Shown here: positions 1 through 9,036 of the stretch, one piece after another
Layout: the number at the start of each line of letters is the position of its first letter
How positions within the stretch are numbered: the stretch's first letter is position 1
DNA from: Bacteroidota bacterium
Lineage (GTDB): Bacteria; Bacteroidota; Bacteroidia; AKYH767-A; 2013-40CM-41-45
DNA length: 43,157 nt
Direction: 5' to 3'
Assembly: GCA_003151745.1 (NCBI GenBank)
Contig: PLYJ01000089.1
Coordinates: forward strand, 1-43,157
Made by a program: the position numbers and the translations under genes
The notes under the pieces: model-generated
The model's input: the letters and a program-made list of their open reading frames with translations, nothing else
Database searches by the model: none
What the model was told of the DNA's origin: nothing

Positions 1-59
1 AACCTTTTTCAGGACGATACATATTGAACAACATAACCGCATTAATGAAATCAAATTAC

Positions 60-67
60 TATGTTTG
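60..67 (+). promoter_or_regulatory. Possible -7 element for the phospholipase-D-like gene
   Basis: The octamer TATGTTTG matches the Bacteroidota -7 consensus TAnnTTTG and lies 28 bases before the ATG at 96. No clear -33 TTTG sits 19 bases upstream, so only half of the promoter is supported. Confidence 0.35.
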
Positions 68-95
68 AAACCTGATATAATACCAGCTTGTTTTT

Positions 96-1484
96 ATGAA
101 GAGGCTAAAACAATTAATCGCTGTATTTATTTTCATTCTCCTTTCAATGCGATTTGTTTCCGCACAGACACAAAAAATAAAAGTATATTTCAATCATCCG
201 GTCAACTCAAGTGTTTCGTCCGGAGTAAATGCTGTTTATCTGGATGAAACTATTGACGACACGTTAATCGCATATATCAATCGTGCGCACTATTCAATTG
301 ATGTGGCTGTATATAATTACATTCAGTCAGGCAATATGTCAAATATTGCAGCGGCAATAAATCATGCTTATTTGAACGGAGTTAATATCCGTTGGATATA
401 TAATGGAAGTTCATCTAACTCCGGAGTTGCGCTCCTTGACAGCGGTATTCACACATTAGGAAGCCCCACAGGCGGCTCATACAATATAATGCACAACAAG
501 TTCATGATTATTGATGCCAACTCCGTCAATCCCAACGATCCGATAGTGTGGACAGGCTCGTGCAACTGGGATGTCGAGCAGGTAGATTCCGATGTTAACA
601 ATGTGATTATTTTTCAGGATTCAAGCTTTGCCCATGCTTATACTGCTGAGTTCAATCAAATGTGGGGCAGCACAGGGTTAGTTCCAAATGCAGCTCAATC
701 TAAATTCGGACATTTTAAAACAGACATCACACAACACATTTTTAACATTGGCGGAACAACGGTTGAACAATATTTCAGCCCTTCCGACCACACCAACAGT
801 CATATCCTGGATGCCATAAGCAGTGCAAATGATGATTTGTATTTCGGAGTTTACACTTTTACCGAAGTTCCCGAAGCCGACTCCATTGTCAGTAAAATTC
901 AAAATCAACATGTATATACTGCCGGCATCATAGACCGGTTCAGCAAGAGTTATGCAGCTTATCCCATTCTCAACCCGGTAATGACAAACGCGCTGAAGGT
1001 GTATAGCCAATCAACTTCCATCTATCACTGCAAAATGTTAATTGCTGATCCATGCTCTCCGAATTCCGACCCGCTTGTTGAAACCGGCTCACACAACTGG
1101 ACAGAATCCGCTGACACAAAGAATGATGAAAACACAGTGATTATCCACAACGACACCATAGCCAACATTTATTACCAATCATTCTATCAAAACTTTCTTG
1201 ATTTGGGAGGGATCCTGATATCTTGCCCTGTTTCGCCCCCTGCTAACGAAATAAATGATTCTTCGCTTAATATATATCCCAATCCTGCTAATGAATCTGT
1301 AACAATTAAAACAAAGCAATCTCAATTTACAATTTACAATTTGTTAGGCGAGGACATGGGCAATTGGCAACTCAGCGAGGGAGAAAATAAGATTGAAACA
1401 CTTCATTTTCCTGAGGGAATATATTTTCTATCAATTAATAATAACGGCATAATTAGTAACAAAAAATTAATAATTTCACATTAA
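96..1484 (+). CDS. Secreted phospholipase D-like protein with type IX secretion sorting domain
   Basis: This 462-residue protein starts with a signal peptide (MKRLKQ, a hydrophobic stretch, then VSAQ), so it enters the periplasm through Sec. Two PLD-type half-sites follow: H133-N-K135 with D140 and a downstream GSCNW, and H311-C-K313 with D318 and a downstream GSHNW. Two such HxK half-sites form one active site in the phospholipase D superfamily, which hydrolyses phosphodiester bonds in lipids or nucleic acids. From about residue 392 the sequence (NIYPNPANE onward, ending in KKLIISH) is a type A sorting domain of the type IX system, so the protein is probably exported to the cell surface or medium. 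The substrate cannot be deduced; a secreted nuclease or a lipase are both possible. The gene appears monocistronic and is followed by a hairpin terminator. Confidence 0.88.
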   Translation: MKRLKQLIAVFIFILLSMRFVSAQTQKIKVYFNHPVNSSVSSGVNAVYLDETIDDTLIAYINRAHYSIDVAVYNYIQSGNMSNIAAAINHAYLNGVNIRWIYNGSSSNSGVALLDSGIHTLGSPTGGSYNIMHNKFMIIDANSVNPNDPIVWTGSCNWDVEQVDSDVNNVIIFQDSSFAHAYTAEFNQMWGSTGLVPNAAQSKFGHFKTDITQHIFNIGGTTVEQYFSPSDHTNSHILDAISSANDDLYFGVYTFTEVPEADSIVSKIQNQHVYTAGIIDRFSKSYAAYPILNPVMTNALKVYSQSTSIYHCKMLIADPCSPNSDPLVETGSHNWTESADTKNDENTVIIHNDTIANIYYQSFYQNFLDLGGILISCPVSPPANEINDSSLNIYPNPANESVTIKTKQSQFTIYNLLGEDMGNWQLSEGENKIETLHFPEGIYFLSINNNGIISNKKLIISH

Positions 1485-1565
1485 ATTGTCTCTCATCAGA
1501 GTTCGAAAGGCAGGGAGAGTATACTTCTGCTGTATTCAGCAACCATGTCGTTGCCGTAAACATAG

Positions 1566-1600
1566 AGCCCCTTCTGATGAAAATTGGAAGAGGCTTTTTA
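1566..1600 (+). terminator. Hairpin terminator after the PLD-like gene
   Basis: AGCCCCTTC (1566-1574) pairs with GAAGAGGCT (1587-1595) over nine positions with one mismatch, and a run of five T follows. It lies between two converging genes. Confidence 0.5.
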
Positions 1601-1620
1601 TTTATAATCATCTTATGCTT

Positions 1621-2001
1621 CTATTTATCAGGAATAATCACTACTTCTAATTCATATTTCAAACATATTTCCCTGAGGAGCAAATCATCTTTTCCACAAA
1701 TAATAACTGTTCTTATTGAATTAGGTTTATTCTTTTTTAATAGCTCACGAGAAAAGAATGCTTGTCCCATTACACTCATACCAAGTCTGCCTTTCTTTGT
1801 TTGAATGCATATTATATCTCGTCCTTTAATATTGAAGATAATGGATTTCCTTCTTTCCTTTTTTTCACCCATTATTATAAGGCCATCAATAACACGCAAG
1901 CCTCTATCGGAAGATTTCGTTGTAATTACAAATTCTTCTATCAAGAGTCCATCCTCTTTCTCCCAATATTCTATTGTTCGCCAAGTTTCGTGTTTACTCA
2001 T
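1621..2001 (-). CDS. Hypothetical protein, about 126 residues
   Basis: The ATG at 2001 gives a protein starting MSKHETWRTIEYWEK. A TTG start six codons earlier is also open, but I prefer the ATG. I do not assign a family. The N-terminal part has a patterned run (TIEYWEKEDGLLIEEF, then D-R-G-L-R-V-I-D-G-L) that looks like a folded alpha/beta domain, followed by basic residues (KKERRKS) and a second conserved-looking block (IQTKKGRLGMSVMGQ). No signal peptide or membrane segment is visible. The reading frame is clean and the composition is like that of real Bacteroidota proteins, so I consider it a real gene of unknown function. It converges on the PLD-like gene and is transcribed away from the ABC exporter. 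Confidence 0.6.
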   Translation of the reverse strand: MSKHETWRTIEYWEKEDGLLIEEFVITTKSSDRGLRVIDGLIIMGEKKERRKSIIFNIKGRDIICIQTKKGRLGMSVMGQAFFSRELLKKNKPNSIRTVIICGKDDLLLREICLKYELEVVIIPDK

Positions 2002-2216
2002 TCTTTGATTTTTAAGCAAAAATCCGGTTGTACTTTTTTTACATCTTTAAGATTCCACCACAAAGTAAACCATTCTCCCCCAAATCAAGCCAATCACAAA
2101 AATCCGTTTAATCACATCTGTCCCGATTATTTCGGGAGTTCAGACAATTTTGCCTTAAATCGTTCACCTTTTCACCCCAAACCCTCAAAAACCCTCCATA
2201 AAACTCTATTTCTGGT

Positions 2217-2328
2217 AAGACATGCCCCAATGCACGTAAGCCACAGCATAAAGCACGTCCGACATGGCATAAAGCACGAAAGACATGGCGTAAAGCACGT
2301 CCGACATGCGATAAAGCACGAAAGACAT
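2217..2328. repeat. Array 1: 21-bp imperfect tandem repeats, about five units
   Basis: The word TAAAGCACG recurs exactly every 21 bases (T at 2249, 2270, 2291 and 2312), with a degenerate first unit at 2219-2240. The sequence after it alternates between TCCGACATG and AAAGACATG, so there is a 42-base higher-order unit. It fills the gap between the divergent hypothetical gene and the ABC ATPase. The rest of the 2002-2397 gap holds no gene I can support. Confidence 0.85.
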
Positions 2329-2361
2329 CCCCCATTTTCGATAAACACACATAAATTTTTC

Positions 2362-2369
2362 TAATTTTG
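2362..2369 (+). promoter_or_regulatory. Possible -7 element for the ABC exporter operon
   Basis: TAATTTTG fits TAnnTTTG and lies 28 bases before the ATG at 2398. A -33 TTTG is not present at the right distance (TTTTCG is the nearest), so support is weak. Confidence 0.3.
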
Positions 2370-2397
2370 GCCACAACTAACCGCCCACATTCCAAAA

Positions 2398-3312
<915 letters not shown>

Positions 3313-3392
3313 AAATTAATGAATTAGTGAATTGTTGATTTGATGATTGTCAATCACTAATTCATCAATTCAATAAATCAATAAATTAAAAC
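3313..3392. repeat. Junction hairpin between ABC ATPase and permease
   Basis: The whole gap is an imperfect inverted repeat. The left arm is rich in reiterated GAATTAGTGAATTG-type words (3314-3350), and the right arm (3351-3391) pairs back on it with GATTG/CAATC at the apex. It starts right after the TAG of the ATPase and ends three bases before the permease ATG. Confidence 0.7.
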
Positions 3393-3394
3393 TG

Positions 3395-4732
3395 ATGGAA
3401 AAAATCTTTCTGATTATAAAGCGGGAATACTGGACGAGAGTTCGCAAAAAGTCTTTTGTCATCATGACTATTCTCGGGCCGGTGCTGTTCGGCGGCATCT
3501 TTGCAAGTTTTTTCTTGTTTAACAAAGCAGATACATCGGTGCATACCATTGTGGTGGTCGATCAGTTTGGCGGCTTTAAAGATAAATTCAAAAACACAGA
3601 GCGTGTTCACTTTATTGCTATTGACGGAAATGTGGATTCCCTGAAGGCGCAGAGCAAAGCCAATGACTACGCTGGCATTTTAGTGTTGCCTAAAACAGAG
3701 AGCTTAAATGCACTTGCGAGCAATGTCATGTTATACTCTGAGTCGAAACCAGGCATTGAAATACTTGAACATATAACGTCCACGCTTGAAAAGGAAATCA
3801 ACAGGCGGAAATTTATCAGTGCAGGAATTGATGCTGAGAAGATAGCCAATCTTAAAACAGATGTAAACATAAAAACGCTTGATCTCTCCAACAAAGAAAC
3901 GAGTTCCGGCATTGCCACAGCGGTTGGCTTTGGTGGTGGGTTGCTTATATACATGTTCATTTTGCTTTACGGAGTGCAGGTGATGCGTGGCGTGATGGAG
4001 GAAAAAACAAGCCGCATTGTGGAAGTCATTATGTCTTCGGTAAAACCTTTTCAGCTGATGATGGGCAAAATTGTTGGTGTTGCATTAGTTGGTCTTACGC
4101 AATTCCTCATGTGGGTAATTTTAAGCTCGCTGGTAATCTCTTTTGTGACAGCAAAGTTTGCCGGCAATAAAGATCAGATGCAAAACATGCAGAGCATGGC
4201 AAAGATGCAACCCGGAATGAATGGAATGAATAACGTTACCACCATGATGCAGGAGCAAGGTCAGTCGGAAACAAAAGCAGATATGATTAAGAAAAGCCTG
4301 AGCAGCATTAATTTTGTAGTCATCATTTCAGCATTTGTCTTTTATTTTTTGGGCGGATACCTGCTTTACAGCGCTTTGTTTGCTGCCATTGGTTCAGCTG
4401 TGGATGCGGAAACGGATACGCAGCAGTTTATGCTTCCCGTTACGTTGCCACTCATTCTTGCTTATGCTGCATCGGTATCTGCAATTAACAACCCGGATGG
4501 TACTGTTGCATTTTGGTTTTCTATTATTCCTCTTACTTCACCCGTCGTTATGATGGTGCGCATTCCCTTTGGAGTTCCGGGGTGGCAGATAGCGCTTTCC
4601 ATGTCGCTGCTCGTATTGGGCTTCTTTTTCACCACCTGGCTTGCTGCAAAAATTTACCGCACAGGCATTCTCATGTATGGTAAAAAAGTAAGTTACCGCG
4701 AACTTGCTAAATGGATACGCTATAAGAATTAA
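3395..4732 (+). CDS. ABC-2 type permease, NatB-like
   Basis: This 445-residue inner-membrane protein has the ABC-2 permease layout: one transmembrane helix near the N-terminus (about residues 20-45), a large extracytoplasmic domain, then a block of five or six helices from about residue 180 to 430. The VMRGVMEEKTSRIVEVIMSS segment is the characteristic cytoplasmic coupling region of NatB/YhgE-like permeases. A Met/Gln/Asn-rich extracytoplasmic stretch (around residues 265-290, with NMQSM and MNGMNN) is low-complexity and may be a flexible loop. It partners the ATPase just upstream. The substrate is unknown. Confidence 0.88.
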   Translation: MEKIFLIIKREYWTRVRKKSFVIMTILGPVLFGGIFASFFLFNKADTSVHTIVVVDQFGGFKDKFKNTERVHFIAIDGNVDSLKAQSKANDYAGILVLPKTESLNALASNVMLYSESKPGIEILEHITSTLEKEINRRKFISAGIDAEKIANLKTDVNIKTLDLSNKETSSGIATAVGFGGGLLIYMFILLYGVQVMRGVMEEKTSRIVEVIMSSVKPFQLMMGKIVGVALVGLTQFLMWVILSSLVISFVTAKFAGNKDQMQNMQSMAKMQPGMNGMNNVTTMMQEQGQSETKADMIKKSLSSINFVVIISAFVFYFLGGYLLYSALFAAIGSAVDAETDTQQFMLPVTLPLILAYAASVSAINNPDGTVAFWFSIIPLTSPVVMMVRIPFGVPGWQIALSMSLLVLGFFFTTWLAAKIYRTGILMYGKKVSYRELAKWIRYKN

Positions 4733-4738
4733 GAATGA

Positions 4739-5698
4739 ATGCGCATTGCTGTAATTGATTTAGGTACTAATACTTTTCATTTGCTCATTGCAGATGTGTT
4801 GAGCGGCGGTTCATACAAAAAAAATTTTGTCACACGTGCTATTGTCAAGCTTGGCAAAGGAGGCATTGGCAGAAATATAATTGCAGACGCATCTTTCAGG
4901 AAGGGTATAAAAACTATCTCTCATTTCAGCAATCTTATCATAGAGCACAAAGTTGAAAAGGTCTTTGCTTTTGCCACCTCTGCCATTCGAAGTGCGAAGA
5001 ATAGAAATGAGTTCACGAAAGAAGTTAAAAACAGAACAGGCATCCGGATAAAGGTAATTGATGGTGATGAAGAAGCAACGTTAATTTACCTTGGGGTAAA
5101 GCAATGCGTTGATTTAGGCAATAGCCCAAAACTTATCATTGATATAGGAGGAGGTAGCACAGAATTTATTATTGCCGACAAAAAGAAAATCTATTGGAAA
5201 CACAGCTTCAATATCGGAGCTTCGCGCCTTCTTGAAAAATTCAAACCTTCCGATCCTATTACTTCGAAGGAAATTAAAATGCTTGAAGCGTATTTCGATA
5301 GCACGCTTAAGCCGTTAAAAGAAGCTGTGAAAAAATATCCTGTAACGGCCTTAGTCGGCTCTTCCGGTTCTTTCGACACGCTGGCTGAAATCATCGGATA
5401 TAAATTTCATGGAAAGAATCCTATTAGAACCCTGAACTCCTATCAATTTTATCTCCTGGAGTACAGGATCATTCATGAACAGTTGCTGAAATCAACAACT
5501 GCTCAGCGAAAGAAAATGAAAGGGCTGATAAGCATGCGTGTTGACATGATTGTAGTGGCGAGCATCTGCATAAATTATGTATTAAATCAGTTTAAGCTCA
5601 AGGAGATGGTGGTTTCCAAATATGCGTTGAAGGAAGGAGCTTTATTTTCTGTTAGTTCAAAGTTGCTCCGTTCAAAGTTCAAAGTTCCTGAACATTGA
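4739..5698 (+). CDS. Ppx/GppA family exopolyphosphatase
   Basis: This 319-residue protein belongs to the ASKHA-fold Ppx/GppA family, which hydrolyses polyphosphate or the pppGpp alarmone. The phosphate-1 loop is IDLGTNTFHLL near the N-terminus and the phosphate-2 loop is DIGGGSTEFI around residues 139-148. It is a short form without the C-terminal HD domain. The ATG at 4739 follows the permease stop by six bases, so the two genes may be cotranscribed. The last 14 codons (from SSKLL to the stop) are built from GTTCAAAGTT words of a downstream hairpin, so the natural C-terminus appears to have been replaced by repeat DNA. Confidence 0.88.
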   Translation: MRIAVIDLGTNTFHLLIADVLSGGSYKKNFVTRAIVKLGKGGIGRNIIADASFRKGIKTISHFSNLIIEHKVEKVFAFATSAIRSAKNRNEFTKEVKNRTGIRIKVIDGDEEATLIYLGVKQCVDLGNSPKLIIDIGGGSTEFIIADKKKIYWKHSFNIGASRLLEKFKPSDPITSKEIKMLEAYFDSTLKPLKEAVKKYPVTALVGSSGSFDTLAEIIGYKFHGKNPIRTLNSYQFYLLEYRIIHEQLLKSTTAQRKKMKGLISMRVDMIVVASICINYVLNQFKLKEMVVSKYALKEGALFSVSSKLLRSKFKVPEH

Positions 5699-5724
5699 AC
5701 TGAATAACATTGAACATTGAACTT
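5654..5724. repeat. Junction hairpin at the ppx 3' end
   Basis: Reiterated GTTCAAAGTT words (5654-5690) are followed by inverted TTGAACATTGAAC words (5691-5724). The left arm is translated as the end of the Ppx-like protein and the stop codon lies near the apex. The same word family recurs at 25473-25546. Confidence 0.65.
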
Positions 5725-5751
5725 TTAATTGTTTCCTTTGTGGAATAAAGT

Positions 5752-6936
5752 ATGAATCTGAATTCTCATTCCGTAATTGGTATAATTGGCGCCGGCACAA
5801 TGGGCAGTGGCATTACACAGGTAGCAGCCACGGCCGGCCACAAAACATTATTGTTTGATGCTGATACAGCAACCCTTAAAAGAGCCGCTGACAACTTAAA
5901 AAAGACTTTTTCAAAGCTTGTTGAGAAGGGTAAGTTGACCAATGAAAAAGCGAAAGAGATCGTTGCAAGAATAACTTATGCTTCCTCACTCAGTGACTTC
6001 AAGGATTGCGGATTAATCATTGAAGCCATTATTGAAAATCCTGAAGTAAAACAGAAAGTTTTTGCTGATTTAGAAAAAATGGTTTCCGGAGATTGTGTGC
6101 TTGCAAGCAATACTTCTTCACTTTCTATCACTTCCATTGCTTCAGCTTGTGCAAAGCCGGAAAGAGTTATTGGCATTCACTTTTTTAATCCTGCTCCTGT
6201 AATGCCTTTGGTGGAGATCATCGAAGGCATTGCTTCTGATATGCAGATTGTAAAAAGTGCAATGGCGTTAATTGATAGTTGGGGCAAAGTAACGGTGGTT
6301 GCAAAAGATACTCCCGGTTTCATTGTCAATCGTGTTGCCCGTTCTTTCTATGGTGAGTCAATAAGAATATATGAAGAAGGTATAGCTGATTTTGCAACCA
6401 TCGATCGGGCAATGAAAGAAATCGGCGGCTTCAAGATGGGACCTTTTGAATTGATGGATTTAATAGGCAATGATGTCAATTATACGGTGACTGAAACCGT
6501 TTGGAAACAATTTTTCTATGATCCCCGCTATAAACCATCAATCACACAAAAGCGCTTGTTCGAAGCAAAACGTTTCGGCAGGAAGTCCGGAAGAGGGTAT
6601 TATGATTATACAGCCTCCCAACCCCCCAAAGGGGGGATTAAAAGTCCCGCACGTGCGGGATTGGATGAGGCTATCTTCATGCGAGTTCTCGCAATGCTTA
6701 TCAACGAAGCCGCTGATGCTCTTTACTTAAATATTGCTTCAAAAGAAGATATAGACTTAGCCATGACCAAAGGAGTTAATTATCCTAAGGGTTTGCTAAA
6801 GTGGTGCGATGAGATAAGCGCAGACAAAATTTTGAAAGTATTGAATGATCTCAGAGAAGAATATTCGGAAGAACGTTATAGGCCAAGTGTACTATTGAAA
6901 CGAATGGCAAAAGAAAAACGAAAATTTTATGAGTAA
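5752..6936 (+). CDS. paaH: 3-hydroxyacyl-CoA dehydrogenase, PaaH-type
   Basis: This 394-residue cytoplasmic NAD-dependent dehydrogenase oxidises 3-hydroxyadipyl-CoA to 3-oxoadipyl-CoA in phenylacetate degradation, or similar 3-hydroxyacyl-CoAs. The Rossmann motif is GAGTMGSG (13-20), the catalytic segment is GIHFFNPAP, and DTPGFIVNR marks the start of the first C-terminal domain. A second C-terminal helical domain follows. Overall wording matches Bacteroidota PaaH as I remember it, and the next genes are paaI and paaJ. Between the two C-terminal domains there is a low-complexity segment (SQPPKGGIKSPARAG) encoded by two perfect GC-rich palindromes, so it looks like an in-frame repeat insertion in a linker. 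It overlaps the next gene by 8 bases. Confidence 0.88.
   Translation: MNLNSHSVIGIIGAGTMGSGITQVAATAGHKTLLFDADTATLKRAADNLKKTFSKLVEKGKLTNEKAKEIVARITYASSLSDFKDCGLIIEAIIENPEVKQKVFADLEKMVSGDCVLASNTSSLSITSIASACAKPERVIGIHFFNPAPVMPLVEIIEGIASDMQIVKSAMALIDSWGKVTVVAKDTPGFIVNRVARSFYGESIRIYEEGIADFATIDRAMKEIGGFKMGPFELMDLIGNDVNYTVTETVWKQFFYDPRYKPSITQKRLFEAKRFGRKSGRGYYDYTASQPPKGGIKSPARAGLDEAIFMRVLAMLINEAADALYLNIASKEDIDLAMTKGVNYPKGLLKWCDEISADKILKVLNDLREEYSEERYRPSVLLKRMAKEKRKFYE
6622..6660. repeat. Palindromic insertion inside paaH
   Basis: CCCCCC-AAA-GGGGGG (6622-6636) is followed by the perfect 16-bp palindrome TCCCGCACGTGCGGGA (6645-6660). Both are in frame and translated. The identical 16-mer occurs at 40025-40040 in a non-coding leader. 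Confidence 0.85.
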
Positions 6937-7348
6937 ATCACAGGCAGAGAAAATTGTTGGCAAAATGTACGACGATGATTTGTTCAGCCAGTGGCTCGGC
7001 ATTGAACGAATTAGGATTGAAGAAGGACATTGCATCCTTCGAATGAAAATACGAAATGAAATGGTGAACGGTTTTGGCACTGCTCATGGCGGTATTGCAT
7101 TTTCATTTGCTGACAGCGCTCTTGCATTTGCTTCTAATGCTTATGGCCGATTGTCAGTAGCTCTTGATTGTTCAATTTCTTTTCCAGTAGCAGTTAAAGT
7201 GGGTGATGTTCTGACAGCAACAGCGAATGAGTTAAGTTTGACCAATAGAACAGCAACCTATCTTATCGAAGTAGCGAATCAGAAAAATGAAAAAGTTGCC
7301 TTCTTCAAAGGAACAGTTTACAGGACAAGTAAAGTTTGGGAGGTCTGA
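6929..7348 (+). CDS. paaI: PaaI-type hotdog thioesterase
   Basis: This 139-residue protein has the hotdog thioesterase pattern, with NGFGTAHGGIAFSFADSA as the central helix region. In PaaI the GTAHGG histidine and a downstream Asp/Asn in the long helix support catalysis. PaaI releases CoA from dead-end ring-hydroxylated or ring-opened phenylacetyl-CoA intermediates. It overlaps the paaH end by 8 bases, which argues for translational coupling. Two bases after its stop a GxxExxY mobile-type unit begins, separating it from the paaJ thiolase that would normally follow directly. Confidence 0.85.
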   Translation: MSKSQAEKIVGKMYDDDLFSQWLGIERIRIEEGHCILRMKIRNEMVNGFGTAHGGIAFSFADSALAFASNAYGRLSVALDCSISFPVAVKVGDVLTATANELSLTNRTATYLIEVANQKNEKVAFFKGTVYRTSKVWEV

Positions 7349-7349
7349 T

Positions 7350-7827
7350 GTGCGAATAACGAAACGTTACGAATTTACGAATCGCTATGAATACAGCTAT
7401 TTATAAAACGGATTTAGTTTATCCTGAATTAAGTTATAAGATTATTGGTTGTGCTTATGATCTTTTCAATGAAGCCGGTGGAGGGCATAAAGAGAGTGTT
7501 TATCAGAAAGGATTAGGATTCTCCTTCAATAAACAAAAATTGAATTTTAAAGAACAAGTTTATTTCCCCGTCACCTTTAATGATGTTGTAATTGGAAGGA
7601 ATTATTTTGATTTTCTTCTAGATGATAAAATTGTAGTCGAATTAAAATCACTAAACAAGTTTACAAAAGCTCACTACGATCAAGTCTTAAACTATTTGAA
7701 TGTATCAGGACTCAAGTTGGCGTTGCTTATAACTTTCGCATCCGATGAAGTACGCTACAAGAGAGTAATTAATTTCAAATCTGTATAGATAGCGATTCGT
7801 AAATTCGCAACCATTTGCTATTCGAAC
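7350..7827. mobile_element. Inverted-repeat unit carrying a GxxExxY gene (unit 1)
   Basis: The arms are 37 bases each, 7350-7386 and 7791-7827, and match as inverted repeats at about 31 of 37 positions, including a perfect inner block AGCGATTCGTAAATTCG. The left arm starts two bases after the paaI stop and ends immediately before the GxxExxY ATG. The right arm starts two bases after the GxxExxY stop and ends three bases before the thiolase ATG. There is no obvious target duplication. Nothing like a transposase is present, so mobility is inferred only from architecture. Confidence 0.7.
7387..7788 (+). CDS. GxxExxY protein (PD-(D/E)XK-like), copy 1
   Basis: This 133-residue protein contains the family signature as GHKESVY. 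Further on, FDFLLDDKIVVELKSL gives the D...ExK arrangement of PD-(D/E)XK nuclease-like folds, which is how the GxxExxY family (PF13366) is classed. The biochemical role of the family is not established. The gene is flush between the arms of an inverted repeat, with the left arm touching the ATG, and it interrupts a paa operon to which it has no metabolic link. A second, divergent copy at 19844-20263 has the same setting in the hsd operon. I infer that it is cargo of, or the enzyme for, a small palindromic element. Confidence 0.85.
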   Translation: MNTAIYKTDLVYPELSYKIIGCAYDLFNEAGGGHKESVYQKGLGFSFNKQKLNFKEQVYFPVTFNDVVIGRNYFDFLLDDKIVVELKSLNKFTKAHYDQVLNYLNVSGLKLALLITFASDEVRYKRVINFKSV

Positions 7828-7830
7828 AAT

Positions 7831-9036
7831 ATGAAACAAGCATATATAATTAACGGAGTTCGCACTCCGATAGGAAATTTAGGAGGAACACTTTCAACAG
7901 TTCGAACAGATGATTTGGCAGCTCTTGTCATTAAAAAGCTTCTTGAAAAGAACCCCTCAATTGACATAAGTGAAATTGGTGATGTGATTTTAGGCTGCGC
8001 TAACCAGGCAGGAGAAGATAACCGGAATATAGCCCGCATGGCATTATTGCTTGGCGGCTTGCCATACAATGTTCCCGGTGAAACCGTGAATCGTCTGTGT
8101 GCATCAGGATTGTCGGCATCCATCAATGCTGCGAGGGTAATCATGACAGACGATGCAGACCTCATGATTGCAGGCGGAGTTGAAAGCATGACACGCAGTC
8201 CATGGGTGATTTCAAAAACTTCAGCACCTTTCGGTCGTGATGCACAAATGTTTGATTCAAGCTTTGGATGGAGGTTTGTTAATCCAAAGATGAAGGAGAA
8301 ATACGGAGTGGATTCAATGGGTGAAACGGCAGAGAACCTTACTGAAAGGGATAAAATATCAAGAGAAGACCAGGATAAGTTTTCTTATTGGAGCCAGATG
8401 AAAGCTAAAGCAGCTCAGGAGAAAGGAAGATTTAGAAAGGAAATTATTTCTGTCGAGATTCCACAGAGAAAAGGCGATGCAATAATTTTTGATAAAGATG
8501 AATTTATAAAACCTGCAACAACTGTTGAAGGCCTTTCAAAATTAAAGCCTGCTTTTAAAAAGGATGGCACTGTAACTGCCGGAAACTCATCAGGCTTGAA
8601 TGACGGAGCCGCAGCGTTGTTGCTTGCTTCAGAAGCCGGTGTTAAGAAATATAATCTGAAACCATTAGCCAGAATTGTTTCATCAGGTGTAGTAGGAGTA
8701 GAGCCGCGCATCATGGGCATTGGTCCTGTGGAAGCAAGCGAAAGAGCACTTGCAAAAGGAGGATTAATAATGAATAACATAGATATCATTGAGCTTAATG
8801 AAGCATTTGCAGCGCAATCGCTTGCCTGTACACGTTCATGGGGACTGGCTGACGATGATGAAAGAATAAATCCGAATGGCGGTGCAATTGCTTTGGGTCA
8901 TCCTTTAGGAATGACCGGAGCACGCATACTTAACTCAGCAGCCATTGAACTTCATGAACAACACAAGAAGTATGCTCTTGTCACCATGTGCATCGGAGTC
9001 GGGCAAGGGTATGCTGTTGTAATTGAAAAATGCTGA
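7831..9036 (+). CDS. paaJ: 3-oxoadipyl-CoA thiolase
   Basis: This 401-residue thiolase cleaves 3-oxoadipyl-CoA to succinyl-CoA and acetyl-CoA, the last step of phenylacetate and beta-ketoadipate catabolism. The acyl-accepting cysteine is C90 in NRLCASGLSA. The other catalytic residues lie in GGAIALGHPLG (His) and MCIGVGQG (Cys). Segments such as MFDSSFGWRF and ANQAGEDNRN are typical of PaaJ/PcaF thiolases rather than generic acetyl-CoA acetyltransferases. Its position after paaH and paaI agrees. The ATG is only three bases from the inverted-repeat unit, so any leader and ribosome-binding signal now come from repeat DNA. Confidence 0.88.
   Translation: MKQAYIINGVRTPIGNLGGTLSTVRTDDLAALVIKKLLEKNPSIDISEIGDVILGCANQAGEDNRNIARMALLLGGLPYNVPGETVNRLCASGLSASINAARVIMTDDADLMIAGGVESMTRSPWVISKTSAPFGRDAQMFDSSFGWRFVNPKMKEKYGVDSMGETAENLTERDKISREDQDKFSYWSQMKAKAAQEKGRFRKEIISVEIPQRKGDAIIFDKDEFIKPATTVEGLSKLKPAFKKDGTVTAGNSSGLNDGAAALLLASEAGVKKYNLKPLARIVSSGVVGVEPRIMGIGPVEASERALAKGGLIMNNIDIIELNEAFAAQSLACTRSWGLADDDERINPNGGAIALGHPLGMTGARILNSAAIELHEQHKKYALVTMCIGVGQGYAVVIEKC

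Noticed and set aside
1577-1804. Plus-strand frame of 75 codons with a hydrophobic start
   Set aside because: It overlaps the hypothetical minus-strand gene antisense and starts inside the terminator hairpin; its composition is that of a shadow frame.
2108-2395. Minus-strand frame with HVFRAL-like heptads over array 1
   Set aside because: The heptads only reflect the 21-bp repeat; several frames and the other strand are equally open.
7350-7827. Target-site duplication at GxxExxY unit 1
   Set aside because: No convincing direct duplication flanks the arms, so classical transposition is not claimed.
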